A DNA stretch of 64,000 bases from Maricaulis sp034670125 (GTDB taxonomy: Bacteria; Pseudomonadota; Alphaproteobacteria; Caulobacterales; Maricaulaceae), in assembly GCF_034670125.1 (NCBI RefSeq), contig NZ_JAXMOC010000005.1, forward strand, positions 186,001 to 250,000, in the 5' to 3' direction. A program made the translations under genes and the position numbers. Position 1 is the first letter of the stretch; each line of letters starts with the position of its first letter. Under the pieces are notes generated by a model. It searched no databases, was not told the origin of the DNA, and saw only the letters and a program-made list of their open reading frames with translations. Positions 7,684 to 16,674 of the stretch are shown here, piece after piece.

Positions 7684-8619
7684 ATGCTTGGATTTGTCCT
7701 CAGACGCTTCAGCGTCGCCATCCCGACGATTCTGGTGATCATCACGGTCGCCTTTTTCATGATGCGTGTCGCTCCGGGCGGACCGTTCGATCTCGAACGT
7801 CCGATGCCGGAAGAGACGCGTCAGGTCATCATGGCTAGCTACGGCCTCGATAAGCCGCTGATTTTTCAATATTTTGACTATATGGGGAACCTCTTCCAGG
7901 GGGATCTGGGCCCGTCGCTCAAGCTGCGCGACAAGAATGTCGCCGAGATTATCGCGGAAGGTTTCCCGGTTTCCGCCACCATCGGCCTGTTCTCGATGTT
8001 GCTGGCGATCGGACTTGGAACCCTGCTCGGTTCCATCGCCGCGCTGAAACAGAATTCCGGTACCGACTTTTCCGTCATGACCTTTGCCATGGTGGGCATA
8101 TCGATCCCGCCCTTTGTCATGGGTCCCATTCTGGCGCTGGTTTTCGGTCTCTATCTGGGACTGGTGCCGACCGGCGGGCTTGATCCACGTTTCGGGATGA
8201 CGCCGGACCGTCTGATCCTGCCGGTCATCACGCTGGCCCTGCCGCAGATCGCAATCATCGCCCGACTGATGCGCGCCTCGATGATCGAGGTCGTTCGCTC
8301 CAACTATATCCGCACCGCCCGGGCCAAGGGCCTGTCGGCGCCGGCGGTCATTGTCCGTCATGCCCTGCGCTCGGCCATCCTGCCGCTGGTGTCCTACCTG
8401 GGACCGGCCTCGGCAGCCGTGATTTCCGGCTCGCTGGTCATCGAACGCGTCTTCCAGCTGCCGGGCATCGGCAAGCATTTCGTCGATGCCGCCCTGCAGC
8501 GTGACTATACCGTCGTGATGGGCGTGGTCATCGTCTATGCGACCCTGATCATCGTTTTGAACCTGCTCGCTGACCTGCTTTACGGCGTGCTCAATCCGAA
8601 GGTGAAATACGAGTCATGA
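7684..8619 (+). CDS. oppB: Oligopeptide ABC transporter permease OppB
   Basis: 311-residue inner-membrane permease of the peptide/nickel ABC family. The N-terminus MLGFVLRRFSVAIPTILVI and the six predicted membrane helices are typical. The EAA loop with RTARAKGLSAPAVIVRHALR contacts the ATPase. The downstream oppC overlaps by 4 bp (ATGA), so both are translated together. No ATP-binding subunit (oppD/oppF) is in the window, so they must be elsewhere if the transporter works. Confidence 0.93.
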   Translation: MLGFVLRRFSVAIPTILVIITVAFFMMRVAPGGPFDLERPMPEETRQVIMASYGLDKPLIFQYFDYMGNLFQGDLGPSLKLRDKNVAEIIAEGFPVSATIGLFSMLLAIGLGTLLGSIAALKQNSGTDFSVMTFAMVGISIPPFVMGPILALVFGLYLGLVPTGGLDPRFGMTPDRLILPVITLALPQIAIIARLMRASMIEVVRSNYIRTARAKGLSAPAVIVRHALRSAILPLVSYLGPASAAVISGSLVIERVFQLPGIGKHFVDAALQRDYTVVMGVVIVYATLIIVLNLLADLLYGVLNPKVKYES

Positions 8620-9521
8620 CCATGCTCACCACACCTCAGGAAAAAGCCGAGCTGCTCGAAAAAGCCGCCGTCAAGGGCCGGTCGCTCTGGGATGATGCGC
8701 GGGCACGCCTGATGCGCAACCGCGCCGCCGTGGTGTCGATGATCGTTCTGGGGACCCTGGTCTTCCTGGCCACGATCGGCCAGCTGCTCTGGGTGCATGA
8801 CTACGACACCATCTACCGCGACCGCGTGTGGATCGGGCCGACCCTGGACAACTGGCATCTCCTCGGCACCGACGCCCAGGGCCGTGACATGGTTGCGCGC
8901 ATCCTGGTCGGACTGGGCGTGTCGCTGATGGTCGGCATCGTCGCGACCTTCGTGTCGCTGGTGATCGGTGTGACCTGGGGCGCGACGGCGGGCTTCATCG
9001 GTGGTCGCGTCGACCAGTTGATGATGCGCTTTGTCGACATCCTCTATTCGCTGCCCTTCATCTTCTTCGTGATCATTTTGATGGTCACCTTCGGGCGCAA
9101 TATCGTGCTGATCTTCGTTGCCATCGGCGCCGTCGAATGGCTGACCATGGCGCGGATCGTACGTGGCCAGACCATCGCCCTGAAGGGCATGGAATTTGTC
9201 GAGGCGGCCCATGCCGCCGGTGTCTCGCGGCCCAACATCATCCAGCGCCACATCATCCCCAACGTGCTCGGCCCGGTCGTGGTCTATGTCACGCTGATGA
9301 TCCCGGTGGTGATCCTGGCCGAAAGCTTCCTGTCCTTCCTCGGACTGGGTGTGCAGGAGCCGCTGACCTCGCTCGGCCGCCTGATCTCGGCGGGCGCGCA
9401 GGACATGGAACCGGCGCCATGGACGCTGATCGGGCCTGCCGTGACCATGATGGTGACCCTGTTCTGCCTCAACTTCATTGGCGACGGCCTGCGCGACGCG
9501 ATCGATCCGAAGGATCGGTAG
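8616..9521 (+). CDS. oppC: Oligopeptide ABC transporter permease OppC
   Basis: 301 residues, partner of OppB. It has the long N-terminal tail of OppC (RARLMRNRAAVVSMIVLG), the LLGTDAQGRDMVARILVG segment and the EAA loop EFVEAAHAAGVSRPNIIQRHIIPN. The C-terminal LGVQEPLTSLGRLISAGAQDM is typical of the DppC/OppC group. It is followed by an R1 repeat and a converging gene, so the + transcript probably ends here, before oppA. Confidence 0.93.
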   Translation: MTMLTTPQEKAELLEKAAVKGRSLWDDARARLMRNRAAVVSMIVLGTLVFLATIGQLLWVHDYDTIYRDRVWIGPTLDNWHLLGTDAQGRDMVARILVGLGVSLMVGIVATFVSLVIGVTWGATAGFIGGRVDQLMMRFVDILYSLPFIFFVIILMVTFGRNIVLIFVAIGAVEWLTMARIVRGQTIALKGMEFVEAAHAAGVSRPNIIQRHIIPNVLGPVVVYVTLMIPVVILAESFLSFLGLGVQEPLTSLGRLISAGAQDMEPAPWTLIGPAVTMMVTLFCLNFIGDGLRDAIDPKDR

Positions 9522-9560
9522 GCGCGCCGGACAGCGATATCAAAGGGCCCCTACGCTCTC

Positions 9561-9680
9561 TTGTCATCCCCGCGGGATGTCCGGCGAAGGCCGGACGCAG
9601 GGCGGGGACCTATGGGGTCGCCACCAGCCAGGTCCCTGACTTGCGCCCCGCCTTCGCGGGGCGTCCAACAGGGATGACAA
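9561..9680. repeat. R1 palindromic repeat, copy 2
   Basis: 120 bp, forward orientation: TTGTCATCCC, S-type hairpin, GGGGACCTA, short spacer, AGGTCCCTGAC, C-type hairpin, GGGATGACAA. The 10-bp ends are perfect inverted repeats. It sits between the converging ends of oppC and the 9756 gene. Confidence 0.9.
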
Positions 9681-9704
9681 TCATTGGGTCGGCACACAAC
9701 AAGA

Positions 9705-9732
9705 AAGGCCGCCGGATCGCTCCGACGGCCTT
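9705..9732. terminator. Hairpin between converging genes
   Basis: A 12-bp interrupted stem, AAGGCCGCCGGA pairing with TCCGACGGCCTT around a TCGC loop. A T-rich run follows on both sides (TTTCTTG on the minus strand, GCATTTTG on the plus strand). Probably a bidirectional terminator for oppC and the 9756 gene. Confidence 0.55.
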
Positions 9733-9755
9733 GCATTTTGTCTTGCGGGCTCGCC

Positions 9756-10511
9756 CTAGCGCTGGCGCTCGACGCGGATGGCCCGGCCAGAACCGTTGAT
9801 ACGCAGCAGATAGCTGGTCATGGCGCCGCGGCGGATCTCGGCCGTGTGTCCTTCGCCGCGCGGCATGCGCACGCGGGTCGTGTCGGTCTGGCGCCAGACC
9901 TGACCGTTTGTCATGTAAAAGACGGTCGTGTTGTAGCCGACTGTGCGGGTGCGCTCGATCTCCATCTCGACGCGGAAGACATCGCCGTCATGATCACGCT
10001 CGAGGATGGCGACCGAGGTTTCGGCGGCGTCTGAACTCGTCGTAGCAGCCGTAGCGGGCGAAGCGGGCGCGGTCGCGGCCGTGGAGGCGGCCGTGGCCGT
10101 GTCAGTTGCGGGAACCGGCGCGGTCGCTTCGGCGGTTGCCGCAGGAGCCTGATCGGTCATGTCGACGGTGTTGGTCGCGCCTTCGAGGGCGTCGTGCTGA
10201 CGGTCCGCGGCGGCGAGCGCGAGGCGCGGCAGGCGCAGACGCGGCAGGGACGGCATCGAGAAGCCGAAGCTGTCGCCTTCCACGGCAGCGACATCGCTGC
10301 GGGTGACCATCATCAGCTCACCGCTGTCGCGGTCGCCGGCCAGGCGCTCGGCGGCGCTGTCGAAACAGGCCAGCCGGGCGGCGGTCTCGGTGACGCCGCG
10401 GCAGGCCAGGATGCCGTCCACCGCATCATCATCCTGCCGGGCGAAGGCGCTGGCGGGCAGCGCTGTGGAGAGAAGAAGCGCGGCGATCACCGCGTGACGT
10501 GAGACTGTCAT
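9756..10511 (-). CDS. Hypothetical secreted protein, paralogue of 10527 gene
   Basis: 251 residues with a clear signal peptide (VIAALLLSTALPASAFA). The N-terminal mature part has a Cys pair (ACRGVTETAARLACFDSAAERL) and FGFSMPSLPRLRLPRL. A long Ala/Thr/Pro-rich linker follows, then a C-terminal domain with NGQVWRQTDTTRVRMPRG and SYLLRINGSGRAIRVER. The same order is found in the next gene upstream, so the two are a tandem duplication. It is probably exported and disulfide-bonded. Function unknown. Confidence 0.7.
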   Translation of the reverse strand: MTVSRHAVIAALLLSTALPASAFARQDDDAVDGILACRGVTETAARLACFDSAAERLAGDRDSGELMMVTRSDVAAVEGDSFGFSMPSLPRLRLPRLALAAADRQHDALEGATNTVDMTDQAPAATAEATAPVPATDTATAASTAATAPASPATAATTSSDAAETSVAILERDHDGDVFRVEMEIERTRTVGYNTTVFYMTNGQVWRQTDTTRVRMPRGEGHTAEIRRGAMTSYLLRINGSGRAIRVERQR

Positions 10512-10526
10512 GAGACCCTCGATTGG

Positions 10527-11129
10527 TTACTCGACACGTTCGGCCCGGAAACGGCGGCCACCATTGTCCAGACGCATGAAATGGGAGCCCAGGGCCCCGT
10601 TGGAGATTGTGGCCGTATAGTCGGTGTCGGCCCGTCGGCGCGACAGCTGGACATGGGTGTTGTCGGTCTGTTGCCAGACCTGGCCATTGGCGAGACGGAT
10701 GCGCAGGTCGCCCGAGCGATTCTCTGAAATCTCGACCACGCGCAGGCCTTCAATGCGTTCGATCTGGCCGCGCTCATCACGAATAATTGTCCGCTCCGGC
10801 GAGGCCGCTTCCGCCTCGAGGGCGGCCAGCTCGACATCCTCACCGCCGCCAGGCAGGGAGAAGCCCGGCAGGCGCAGCTGCGGGATGCTCAGACCGTAGG
10901 TGGCTTCCTCGGCGGCTTCGATCTGCTGGCGATCGACGGCGACGACATCGCCGCGCTCGGTCTCGCCGCGCAAGGCGTCGACGGCCGCATCCAGGCAGGC
11001 CAGGCGGGCGCCGTCATCGGCGATGTCGCGGCAGGTGAACAAGGGGTCCAGCGGCGATCCGGCGCCCTGTGCGAACACCGGGGCGGCCATCAGGGCGGCG
11101 GGCAGAAGAATCAGTAATCGCGCGTTCAT
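10527..11129 (-). CDS. Hypothetical secreted protein, paralogue of 9756 gene
   Basis: 200 residues with signal peptide (MNARLLILLPAALMAAPVFAQ). It shares with its neighbour the Cys motif (CRDIADDGARLACLDAAVDAL), YGLSIPQLRLPGF and the C-terminal NGQVWQQTDNTHVQL and HFMRLDNGGRRFRAERVE, but lacks the long Ala/Thr linker. I chose the ATG at 11129 for its signal peptide; an ATG at 11150 would add seven residues. Fifteen bases separate it from the 9756 gene, so they form one operon, inserted head-on between oppBC and oppA. Confidence 0.7.
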   Translation of the reverse strand: MNARLLILLPAALMAAPVFAQGAGSPLDPLFTCRDIADDGARLACLDAAVDALRGETERGDVVAVDRQQIEAAEEATYGLSIPQLRLPGFSLPGGGEDVELAALEAEAASPERTIIRDERGQIERIEGLRVVEISENRSGDLRIRLANGQVWQQTDNTHVQLSRRRADTDYTATISNGALGSHFMRLDNGGRRFRAERVE

Positions 11130-11260
11130 GGTCACTCGTGTAAATCTCATTGTTCAATCGACTATGCGCGACCGGTCGGCCAGTGTCGACCGGCCGATGA
11201 TGTTCAGCTAGAACATCAATCAGTGACTCGTCGTGCTGCTTCGGAGGGGAGACCGAAACC

Positions 11261-12895
11261 GTGATCCGCACCAGAATTCTCAATACCGTCCTCATGTCAG
11301 CCTCGGCGCTGGCCCTGGCCAGTTGTGGCGCCAATGATGCTGCAGACTCAGGCCGGGTCATGCTGAACCGCGGCAATAATGCGGAGCCGCTGTCGCTGGA
11401 CCCGCACAAGGCGTCCGGCACCTGGGAAAACAATATCATCGGCGACATGTTCCTGGGGCTGTTCACAGATGCCCCGGATGGCGCTCCGATTCCCGGCATG
11501 GCCGAAAGCTGGGACGTGTCCGAGGACGGCCTGACCTGGACCTTTACCCTGCGCGAAGCCGTCTGGTCTGATGGCGAGCCGGTCAAGGCCAGCGATTTCG
11601 TCTTCGCCTGGCGTCGCATTGCGACGCCGACCACCGGCGCGCAATACGTCTCCTTGCTGTACCCGATTGCGGGCGTGGAAGAAGCGGCGACCGGCGCGGC
11701 CGACCCGTCCTCGATCGGCGTGCGAGCCATCGACGACCGCACCCTGGAGGTGCAGCTGGTCAATCCGGCGCCCTATCTGCAGGGCCTTTTGACCCATTAC
11801 ACGACCTTCCCGCTGCCGCAGCATGTGGTCGAGGTCTATGGTGATGAATGGGTGCGTCCGGGCAACATGGTCTCGAACGGTGCCTATACGCTCGAGGACT
11901 GGCGGACGAACAATTATGTCCATCTGGTCCGCAACGAGAATTTCTACGACAATTCCAATGTCTGCATCGACGATGTGTACTTCTTTCCGACCGTCGACAA
12001 TTCGGCGGCCGGACGCCGGGTGCGCAATGGCGAGCTTGACCTGAACATGGAATTCCCCGGCCAGCAGATGGAGTTCCTGCGCCGCGAAATTCCCGATTAT
12101 GTCCGCGTCCACCCCTTCATGGGCACCATTTATTTCTCGGTGAACACGACGCTGGAACAGTTCGACGACCCCAATGTCCGCAATGCGCTGGGCATGGCAA
12201 TCGATCGCGACTTCATTGCCAACGAGATCCTGCGGGCCGGTCAGGTGCCGGCCTATTCGATGATCCCGCCGGGCGTGGCCAATTATCCGGGCGGCGTCGA
12301 GGCGGACTGGGCCGAGCTGCCGGTCGAGCAGCGCCGCGAGAACGCCCGCGCGCTGCTGGAGGCGGCCGGTTATGGTCCGGACAATCCGTTCGCGTTCGAG
12401 TACACCTACCGCGCCACCGGCGATAACCCGCGGATTGCGCCGGTCGTGCAGAACGACTGGTCGGCGATCGCCGAATGGGTCCAGCCCGAGCTGATCGTCA
12501 ATGACACGCAGATCCACTATGACAATCTGCGCGCCTCCGACTTCCAGGTCGCCGATGGTGGCTGGATCGCCGACTATAACGATCCCTACAACTTCCTGTT
12601 CCTCGGGGAGTACCGGTCGGTGCCGATGAATTATGCCCGCTACAACAATCCGGAGTTCGACAGCCTCGTTACCGAGGCCAACCGCGAACTGAACCAGGAG
12701 TTGCGCGGGCAGATGATGGCGGATGCCGAACAGATGCTGATCGATGACATGCCGATCATCCCGATCGTCTTCTACGTCAACAAGAGCCTGGTGAACCCGC
12801 GGGTCACTGGCTGGGAAGACAATCTCACCAATATCCACCGCTCGCGCTATCTGTGCTTTGCGGACCTGGAAGACGGTGGCGCCACAGCCGAATAA
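11261..12895 (+). CDS. oppA: Peptide ABC transporter substrate-binding lipoprotein OppA
   Basis: 544 residues from a GTG preceded by GGAGGGGAG. The signal ends in a lipobox (LALASC), so the protein is lipid-anchored. The solute-binding family 5 signature is clear: GNNAEPLSLDPHKASGTWEN, then PGMAESWDVSEDGLTWTFTLR. The C-terminal portion has DGGWIADYNDPYNFLFL. It captures oligopeptides for OppBC encoded upstream. The separation of oppA from oppBC by two inverted genes gives it its own promoter, facing away from the minus-strand pair. Confidence 0.93.
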   Translation: MIRTRILNTVLMSASALALASCGANDAADSGRVMLNRGNNAEPLSLDPHKASGTWENNIIGDMFLGLFTDAPDGAPIPGMAESWDVSEDGLTWTFTLREAVWSDGEPVKASDFVFAWRRIATPTTGAQYVSLLYPIAGVEEAATGAADPSSIGVRAIDDRTLEVQLVNPAPYLQGLLTHYTTFPLPQHVVEVYGDEWVRPGNMVSNGAYTLEDWRTNNYVHLVRNENFYDNSNVCIDDVYFFPTVDNSAAGRRVRNGELDLNMEFPGQQMEFLRREIPDYVRVHPFMGTIYFSVNTTLEQFDDPNVRNALGMAIDRDFIANEILRAGQVPAYSMIPPGVANYPGGVEADWAELPVEQRRENARALLEAAGYGPDNPFAFEYTYRATGDNPRIAPVVQNDWSAIAEWVQPELIVNDTQIHYDNLRASDFQVADGGWIADYNDPYNFLFLGEYRSVPMNYARYNNPEFDSLVTEANRELNQELRGQMMADAEQMLIDDMPIIPIVFYVNKSLVNPRVTGWEDNLTNIHRSRYLCFADLEDGGATAE

Positions 12896-12970
12896 GGCTG
12901 ACGCGCTTGTCAGAAGAGGCCCTGCCGACCTAGCTTGTGTTCGCACAACGCCAGGGGGCAGGGCTTTTTC

Positions 12971-14197
12971 ATGACCGGAAGTGATCCCATCAGTGAGGCC
13001 GTCGTGGCCGGCAGCGGCGCCGGCGAGCTCGGCGACGCGATCCAGGCGTCCAAGCGCAAGAAGCGCGATCGCTACTCGGTGTTCCAGGCACCGACGCCGG
13101 CCGGCGTCTGTTCCAATTGCGCGACCCAGCTGTCCGGACCGGTCTGCCACAGTTGTGGCCAGACTGCCGACACCTATCACCGACCGATCTGGGACTTGCT
13201 GACCGATATCCTCGACGGGCTGTTCGGTCTCGAAGGACGCCTGTGGCGCACCATCCCGCCGCTGATGCTGAAGCCCGGCAAGATCACCCAGAACTATCTC
13301 AGCGGCGTGCGCGCCCGTTATGTGATGCCCTTCCGTCTCTATCTGACGGCGAGCGTGCTGTTTTTCCTCCTCGTCTTTGCCCTGGACGGTATCGGCGGCG
13401 ACTCCGGCACGCCCGAGGTGGCGACCCCGGACGAAGTCGCGAGCGTCGAAACGGGCCTCGCCGACCTGGATGCGCAGCTGGCCGAGGCCGGAATATCGCC
13501 GGAACAGCGCGCCAATATCGCCCGCATGGCCGAGGCCGGAATCGATCAGGCGCAAGCCCCGCCGGACCTGCCACCGGAGGTCCGGACGCTGCAGGAGCAG
13601 GCCAATCGCGACGAGATCAAACTGTCCTTGCGCCGAGCGATCCTCCCTGAGGACTTTCCGGCCGAGACTGCCGGCGAAGACGCTGGCGAGGACGGGCCCA
13701 TCACTGTGGGTGATGGGGTGATGGTCGACCCGAACGGTCTGGAAGACCTGCCCTTGCCGGTCCGCCGGGACCTGGCCGACCGGGCGGACCGCATCATCGA
13801 CAGCGGCGGTGCGACCCTGGCGGCGGAGATGCAGCGCTGGGCGCCGACCATGATGTTCTGCCTGCTACCGCTCTATGCGCTGATGCTGGCCGCCATGCAC
13901 TTCTACAAGAAGGGCTATTTCTTCTACGACCACCTGGTGGTGTCGCTGCACTTCCACGCTTTCATGTTCTTCCTGATCACCGGCCTGTCACTGGCGGCGC
14001 ATGTAATCCCGGGCTGGATCGCGGTGATGATCGGGCTGGTCTGGTCGAACTGGTATCTCTACCGCCTGCACCGGACGGTCTATTCGCACGGTCGCTTCAG
14101 TTCGATCCTGCGTCTGGTCACGCTCGATTTTGCCTATCTCATCCTGCTGAGTTTCGCCTTGCTGGGCCTGCTCATCGTGAGTGTCATGAACACCTGA
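12971..14197 (+). CDS. DUF3667 zinc-ribbon membrane protein
   Basis: 408 residues. The cytosolic N-terminus has a four-Cys zinc ribbon (CSNCATQ ... CHSCGQ) followed by the DUF3667 block (DLLTDILDGLFGLEGRLWRT, MLKPGKITQNYLSGVRARYVMPFRLYL). One membrane helix (VLFFLLVFALDG) precedes a ~150-residue acidic loop, and about four helices follow at the C-terminus. Start 12971 follows an AGGGGGCAGGG run; a GTG at 12935 is less likely. Role unknown. A strong hairpin follows the gene. Confidence 0.8.
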   Translation: MTGSDPISEAVVAGSGAGELGDAIQASKRKKRDRYSVFQAPTPAGVCSNCATQLSGPVCHSCGQTADTYHRPIWDLLTDILDGLFGLEGRLWRTIPPLMLKPGKITQNYLSGVRARYVMPFRLYLTASVLFFLLVFALDGIGGDSGTPEVATPDEVASVETGLADLDAQLAEAGISPEQRANIARMAEAGIDQAQAPPDLPPEVRTLQEQANRDEIKLSLRRAILPEDFPAETAGEDAGEDGPITVGDGVMVDPNGLEDLPLPVRRDLADRADRIIDSGGATLAAEMQRWAPTMMFCLLPLYALMLAAMHFYKKGYFFYDHLVVSLHFHAFMFFLITGLSLAAHVIPGWIAVMIGLVWSNWYLYRLHRTVYSHGRFSSILRLVTLDFAYLILLSFALLGLLIVSVMNT

Positions 14198-14241
14198 GAT
14201 GGCGTGTTCGGACCGGGTCGCGATGCGTCCATTCCAGACAC

Positions 14242-14276
14242 AAAAAAAAGGGCCCGCTGGCGCGGGCCCTTTTGTC
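14242..14276. terminator. Strong bidirectional terminator
   Basis: GGGCCCGC-TGGC-GCGGGCCC stem (14250-14269) flanked by eight A on the left and TTTTG on the right. It separates the converging DUF3667 and sppA genes and can end both transcripts. Confidence 0.85.
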
Positions 14277-14296
14277 GTTTCGGGTGTGGCCGCGTG

Positions 14297-16084
14297 TCAG
14301 TTCGGCACGGCGGTGCGCGAGCGCATCTGCACGCCCGGCTGGTTCATCTCCTGGCGCGCCTGCAGGGCGGCGCGCACTTCCGGCATGTCCATCAGCGCGT
14401 TGAGGCGCGCCGCGGACTGGGCGGTCTCGGCAGAGACGCCGAACAGCTCCTGGAACGCTTCCATCGGCGAACGCTGGGCCGGGTAACGGCGCAGGCGGAT
14501 GCGCTGTTCGGCATCGATACCGGCGAACTCGCGTGCGGCACCAATGGCGTCGCGCAGGCCACCGATCTCGTCGACCAGCCCCAGGTCCAGCGCCTGGGCT
14601 CCGGTCCAGACCCGACCGCGGGCGATTTCCAGCACCCGCTCGAGCGGCAGGTCGCGACCATCGGCCACGCGCTGGGTGAAGTCGTCGTAAATGTCCGACA
14701 TTTGCGAGCGGTAGGCTGCGCGCTGGCTGTCGGTCCATTCCTGCTGGGCCGAAAAGGCGGTGGCGAATTCGCCGCCGACCGCGATCGTTTCGGCATTCAG
14801 GCCGACCAGGTCAAAGGTGCCGTCGAGCACGATCTTGCCGCCGAGCACGCCGATTGAACCGGTCAGCGTGGTTTCGTGGGCCAGCACATAATCGGCCGGT
14901 GCGGCGATATAGTAGCCGCCCGAAGCCGCCATCGAGGCCATCGACACGACGACCGGCTTGCCGGCCTCGCGGGCCCGGGTGATAGCGTGCCACACCTGGT
15001 CGGAGGCGATCGCCGAGCCGCCGGGCGAATCAACCCGGATCACGATGGCCCGGACCGACGCGTCGTCGGCGGCTGCCAGGATCGCTTCTGACATGAAGTC
15101 GCCGCCGATCATTTCCTCTCCACCGAACGGGCTGCCGGTGGGCGTGCCGGTGACGATGGCGCCCTGGCCCTCGATCAGGGCGATGACGGGACCATTGTTC
15201 CAGGCCGGTGCCGACTGGGCGTGGTATTGGGCGATCTCGACAAAGCTGGCCTCGCCGTCGAGGCGGGCGCGGACGGCTTCGCGGGCTTCGATGACCTGGC
15301 CCAGCTGATCGACCAGGCCCAGTGTCCGGGCTTCCTCGGCCGAATGCGGCGCCGACTCGAACATGGCGCGCAGTGCGGCCTCATCGAGACCGCGATCCTC
15401 TGCGATGCGGCGGACAGCGGTGTCATAGATCGACCCCAGGAAGGATTCGGTCGCTTCACGGTGCGCCTCGGTGAAGTCGCTTTGCGTGTAGGTGTTGGCG
15501 GCGCCCTTGTATTCGTGGAACTGCTCGAATTGCGGGACGGCGTCGAAATGAGCGAACAGACCGCCCAGGAACATGGTTTCAGAGGCGAGGCCGGCCGCGG
15601 TGAAGCTGGTCGTGTCCTGCAGCCAGATCTGGTCGGAACCGGCAACGGCGAAATAGCCGGTCACGCTCGTGCCTTCAAAGCCCTGGGCGTGGGTGATGAC
15701 GAATTTTCCGGCAGCGCGGAAATCCTCGATTGCACCGCGCAATTCTTCCGCCGCACCTGGCGACATGCCGAACTCATTGGCGCGGATGAACAGGCCGGCG
15801 ACCCGGTTGTCGGTCTCGGCCCGCTCAAGCGTGCGGACGACCTCGACGGTGGACAGCGGTTCGGCAAAGCCGAAGGGCGAGCGCGACGGGCTGTCGAGGC
15901 GACCATCCCTCAGGTCCAGTTCCAGAACCATGGCGGTCTGGGGCAGGGCGGTTTCGGTCTGTGCGCCCTCCACGAGGGCGCCGATCATGGCGCCGATGAG
16001 GACGATGCCAAGCACCAGGGTCAGCAGCGATCCGACAACCACGCCGACGATGGATCCGAAGAAAGTAATCCAGAACTGTTTCAT
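14297..16084 (-). CDS. sppA: Signal peptide peptidase SppA, 67K type
   Basis: 595-residue membrane-anchored serine protease that degrades cleaved signal peptides. The N-terminal helix is FFGSIVGVVVGSLLTLVLGIVLIGAMI. It has the long two-repeat form. The N-repeat carries the general-base Lys context (FHEYKGAANTYTQ) and the C-repeat the nucleophile context (VVVSMASMAASGGYYIAAPAD), followed by TTLTGSIGVLGGK. I chose ATG 16084 (MKQFW) because the upstream in-frame ATG adds 16 non-hydrophobic residues. Transcription ends at the shared 14242-14276 hairpin. Confidence 0.93.
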   Translation of the reverse strand: MKQFWITFFGSIVGVVVGSLLTLVLGIVLIGAMIGALVEGAQTETALPQTAMVLELDLRDGRLDSPSRSPFGFAEPLSTVEVVRTLERAETDNRVAGLFIRANEFGMSPGAAEELRGAIEDFRAAGKFVITHAQGFEGTSVTGYFAVAGSDQIWLQDTTSFTAAGLASETMFLGGLFAHFDAVPQFEQFHEYKGAANTYTQSDFTEAHREATESFLGSIYDTAVRRIAEDRGLDEAALRAMFESAPHSAEEARTLGLVDQLGQVIEAREAVRARLDGEASFVEIAQYHAQSAPAWNNGPVIALIEGQGAIVTGTPTGSPFGGEEMIGGDFMSEAILAAADDASVRAIVIRVDSPGGSAIASDQVWHAITRAREAGKPVVVSMASMAASGGYYIAAPADYVLAHETTLTGSIGVLGGKIVLDGTFDLVGLNAETIAVGGEFATAFSAQQEWTDSQRAAYRSQMSDIYDDFTQRVADGRDLPLERVLEIARGRVWTGAQALDLGLVDEIGGLRDAIGAAREFAGIDAEQRIRLRRYPAQRSPMEAFQELFGVSAETAQSAARLNALMDMPEVRAALQARQEMNQPGVQMRSRTAVPN

Positions 16085-16285
16085 TAGAGCCCTTTCGCCC
16101 CGCGCTTTCATGACATGTGGCAGGCCCTGCAAGTTGCGGTCCTGTTTGGACCATTATGTAGGGCGTTGGCGCGAATGGGTCGAGGGATGTGCAGTTGCCT
16201 GATCCCCGGTGCCGCAATTGCTCGCGGCCCTGGCGTCGCCCCGAAGGGCTTCAGGGTGACGGGATTCATGAGGCGGGAAAGAGAA

Positions 16286-16362
16286 TGGTCGGAGTAGCAA
16301 GATTCGAACTTGCGACCCCCGCCTCCCGAAGACGGTGCTCTACCAGGCTGAGCTATACTCCG
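16286..16362 (-). tRNA. tRNA-Pro (CGG)
   Basis: Cloverleaf on the minus strand: acceptor CGGAGTA / TACTCCG, D-arm GCTCAGCCTGGTAGAGC, anticodon stem CCGTC/GGCGG around loop TTCGGGA (anticodon CGG), T-arm GCAAGTTCGAATCTTGC. Discriminator A and CCA are encoded. Confidence 0.95.
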
Positions 16363-16599
16363 AACCGAGGCGCGGCTTATAGCCAACTCTTCTGTCCCGT
16401 GCAACGCGGCAAAGACAGGCGTGCACAGTGCGTGTCGCGCCGGCCTGCGGGATGGCTTGCGCAGCCTTGCCGATACGGTCCGCCCGGCCATCACCCACTG
16501 CAAAATGTGCGGGTCGAACTGAGATGAACCGCACAGGGCCGTTGCATCCCTCCCGGGGGTTATGTATTTACGCCGCTCGCCGTCTTAGACGGCTCCGGT

Positions 16600-16674
16600 T
16601 GGGGCGTCGCCAAGTGGTAAGGCACCGGTTTTTGGTATCGGCATTCCCAGGTTCGAATCCTGGCGCCCCAGCCA
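16600..16674 (+). tRNA. tRNA-Gln (UUG)
   Basis: Acceptor TGGGGCG / CGCCCCA, D-arm with GCCAAGTGGTAAGGC, anticodon stem CCGGT/ATCGG around TTTTGGT (anticodon TTG), T-arm CCCAGGTTCGAATCCTGG. CCA is encoded. The 237-bp gap between the two divergent tRNA genes shows no gene. Confidence 0.95.

Noticed and set aside
11348..13555. 735-codon minus-strand frame opposite oppA and the DUF3667 gene
   Set aside because: Same reason: a GC-rich shadow of two well-supported genes.
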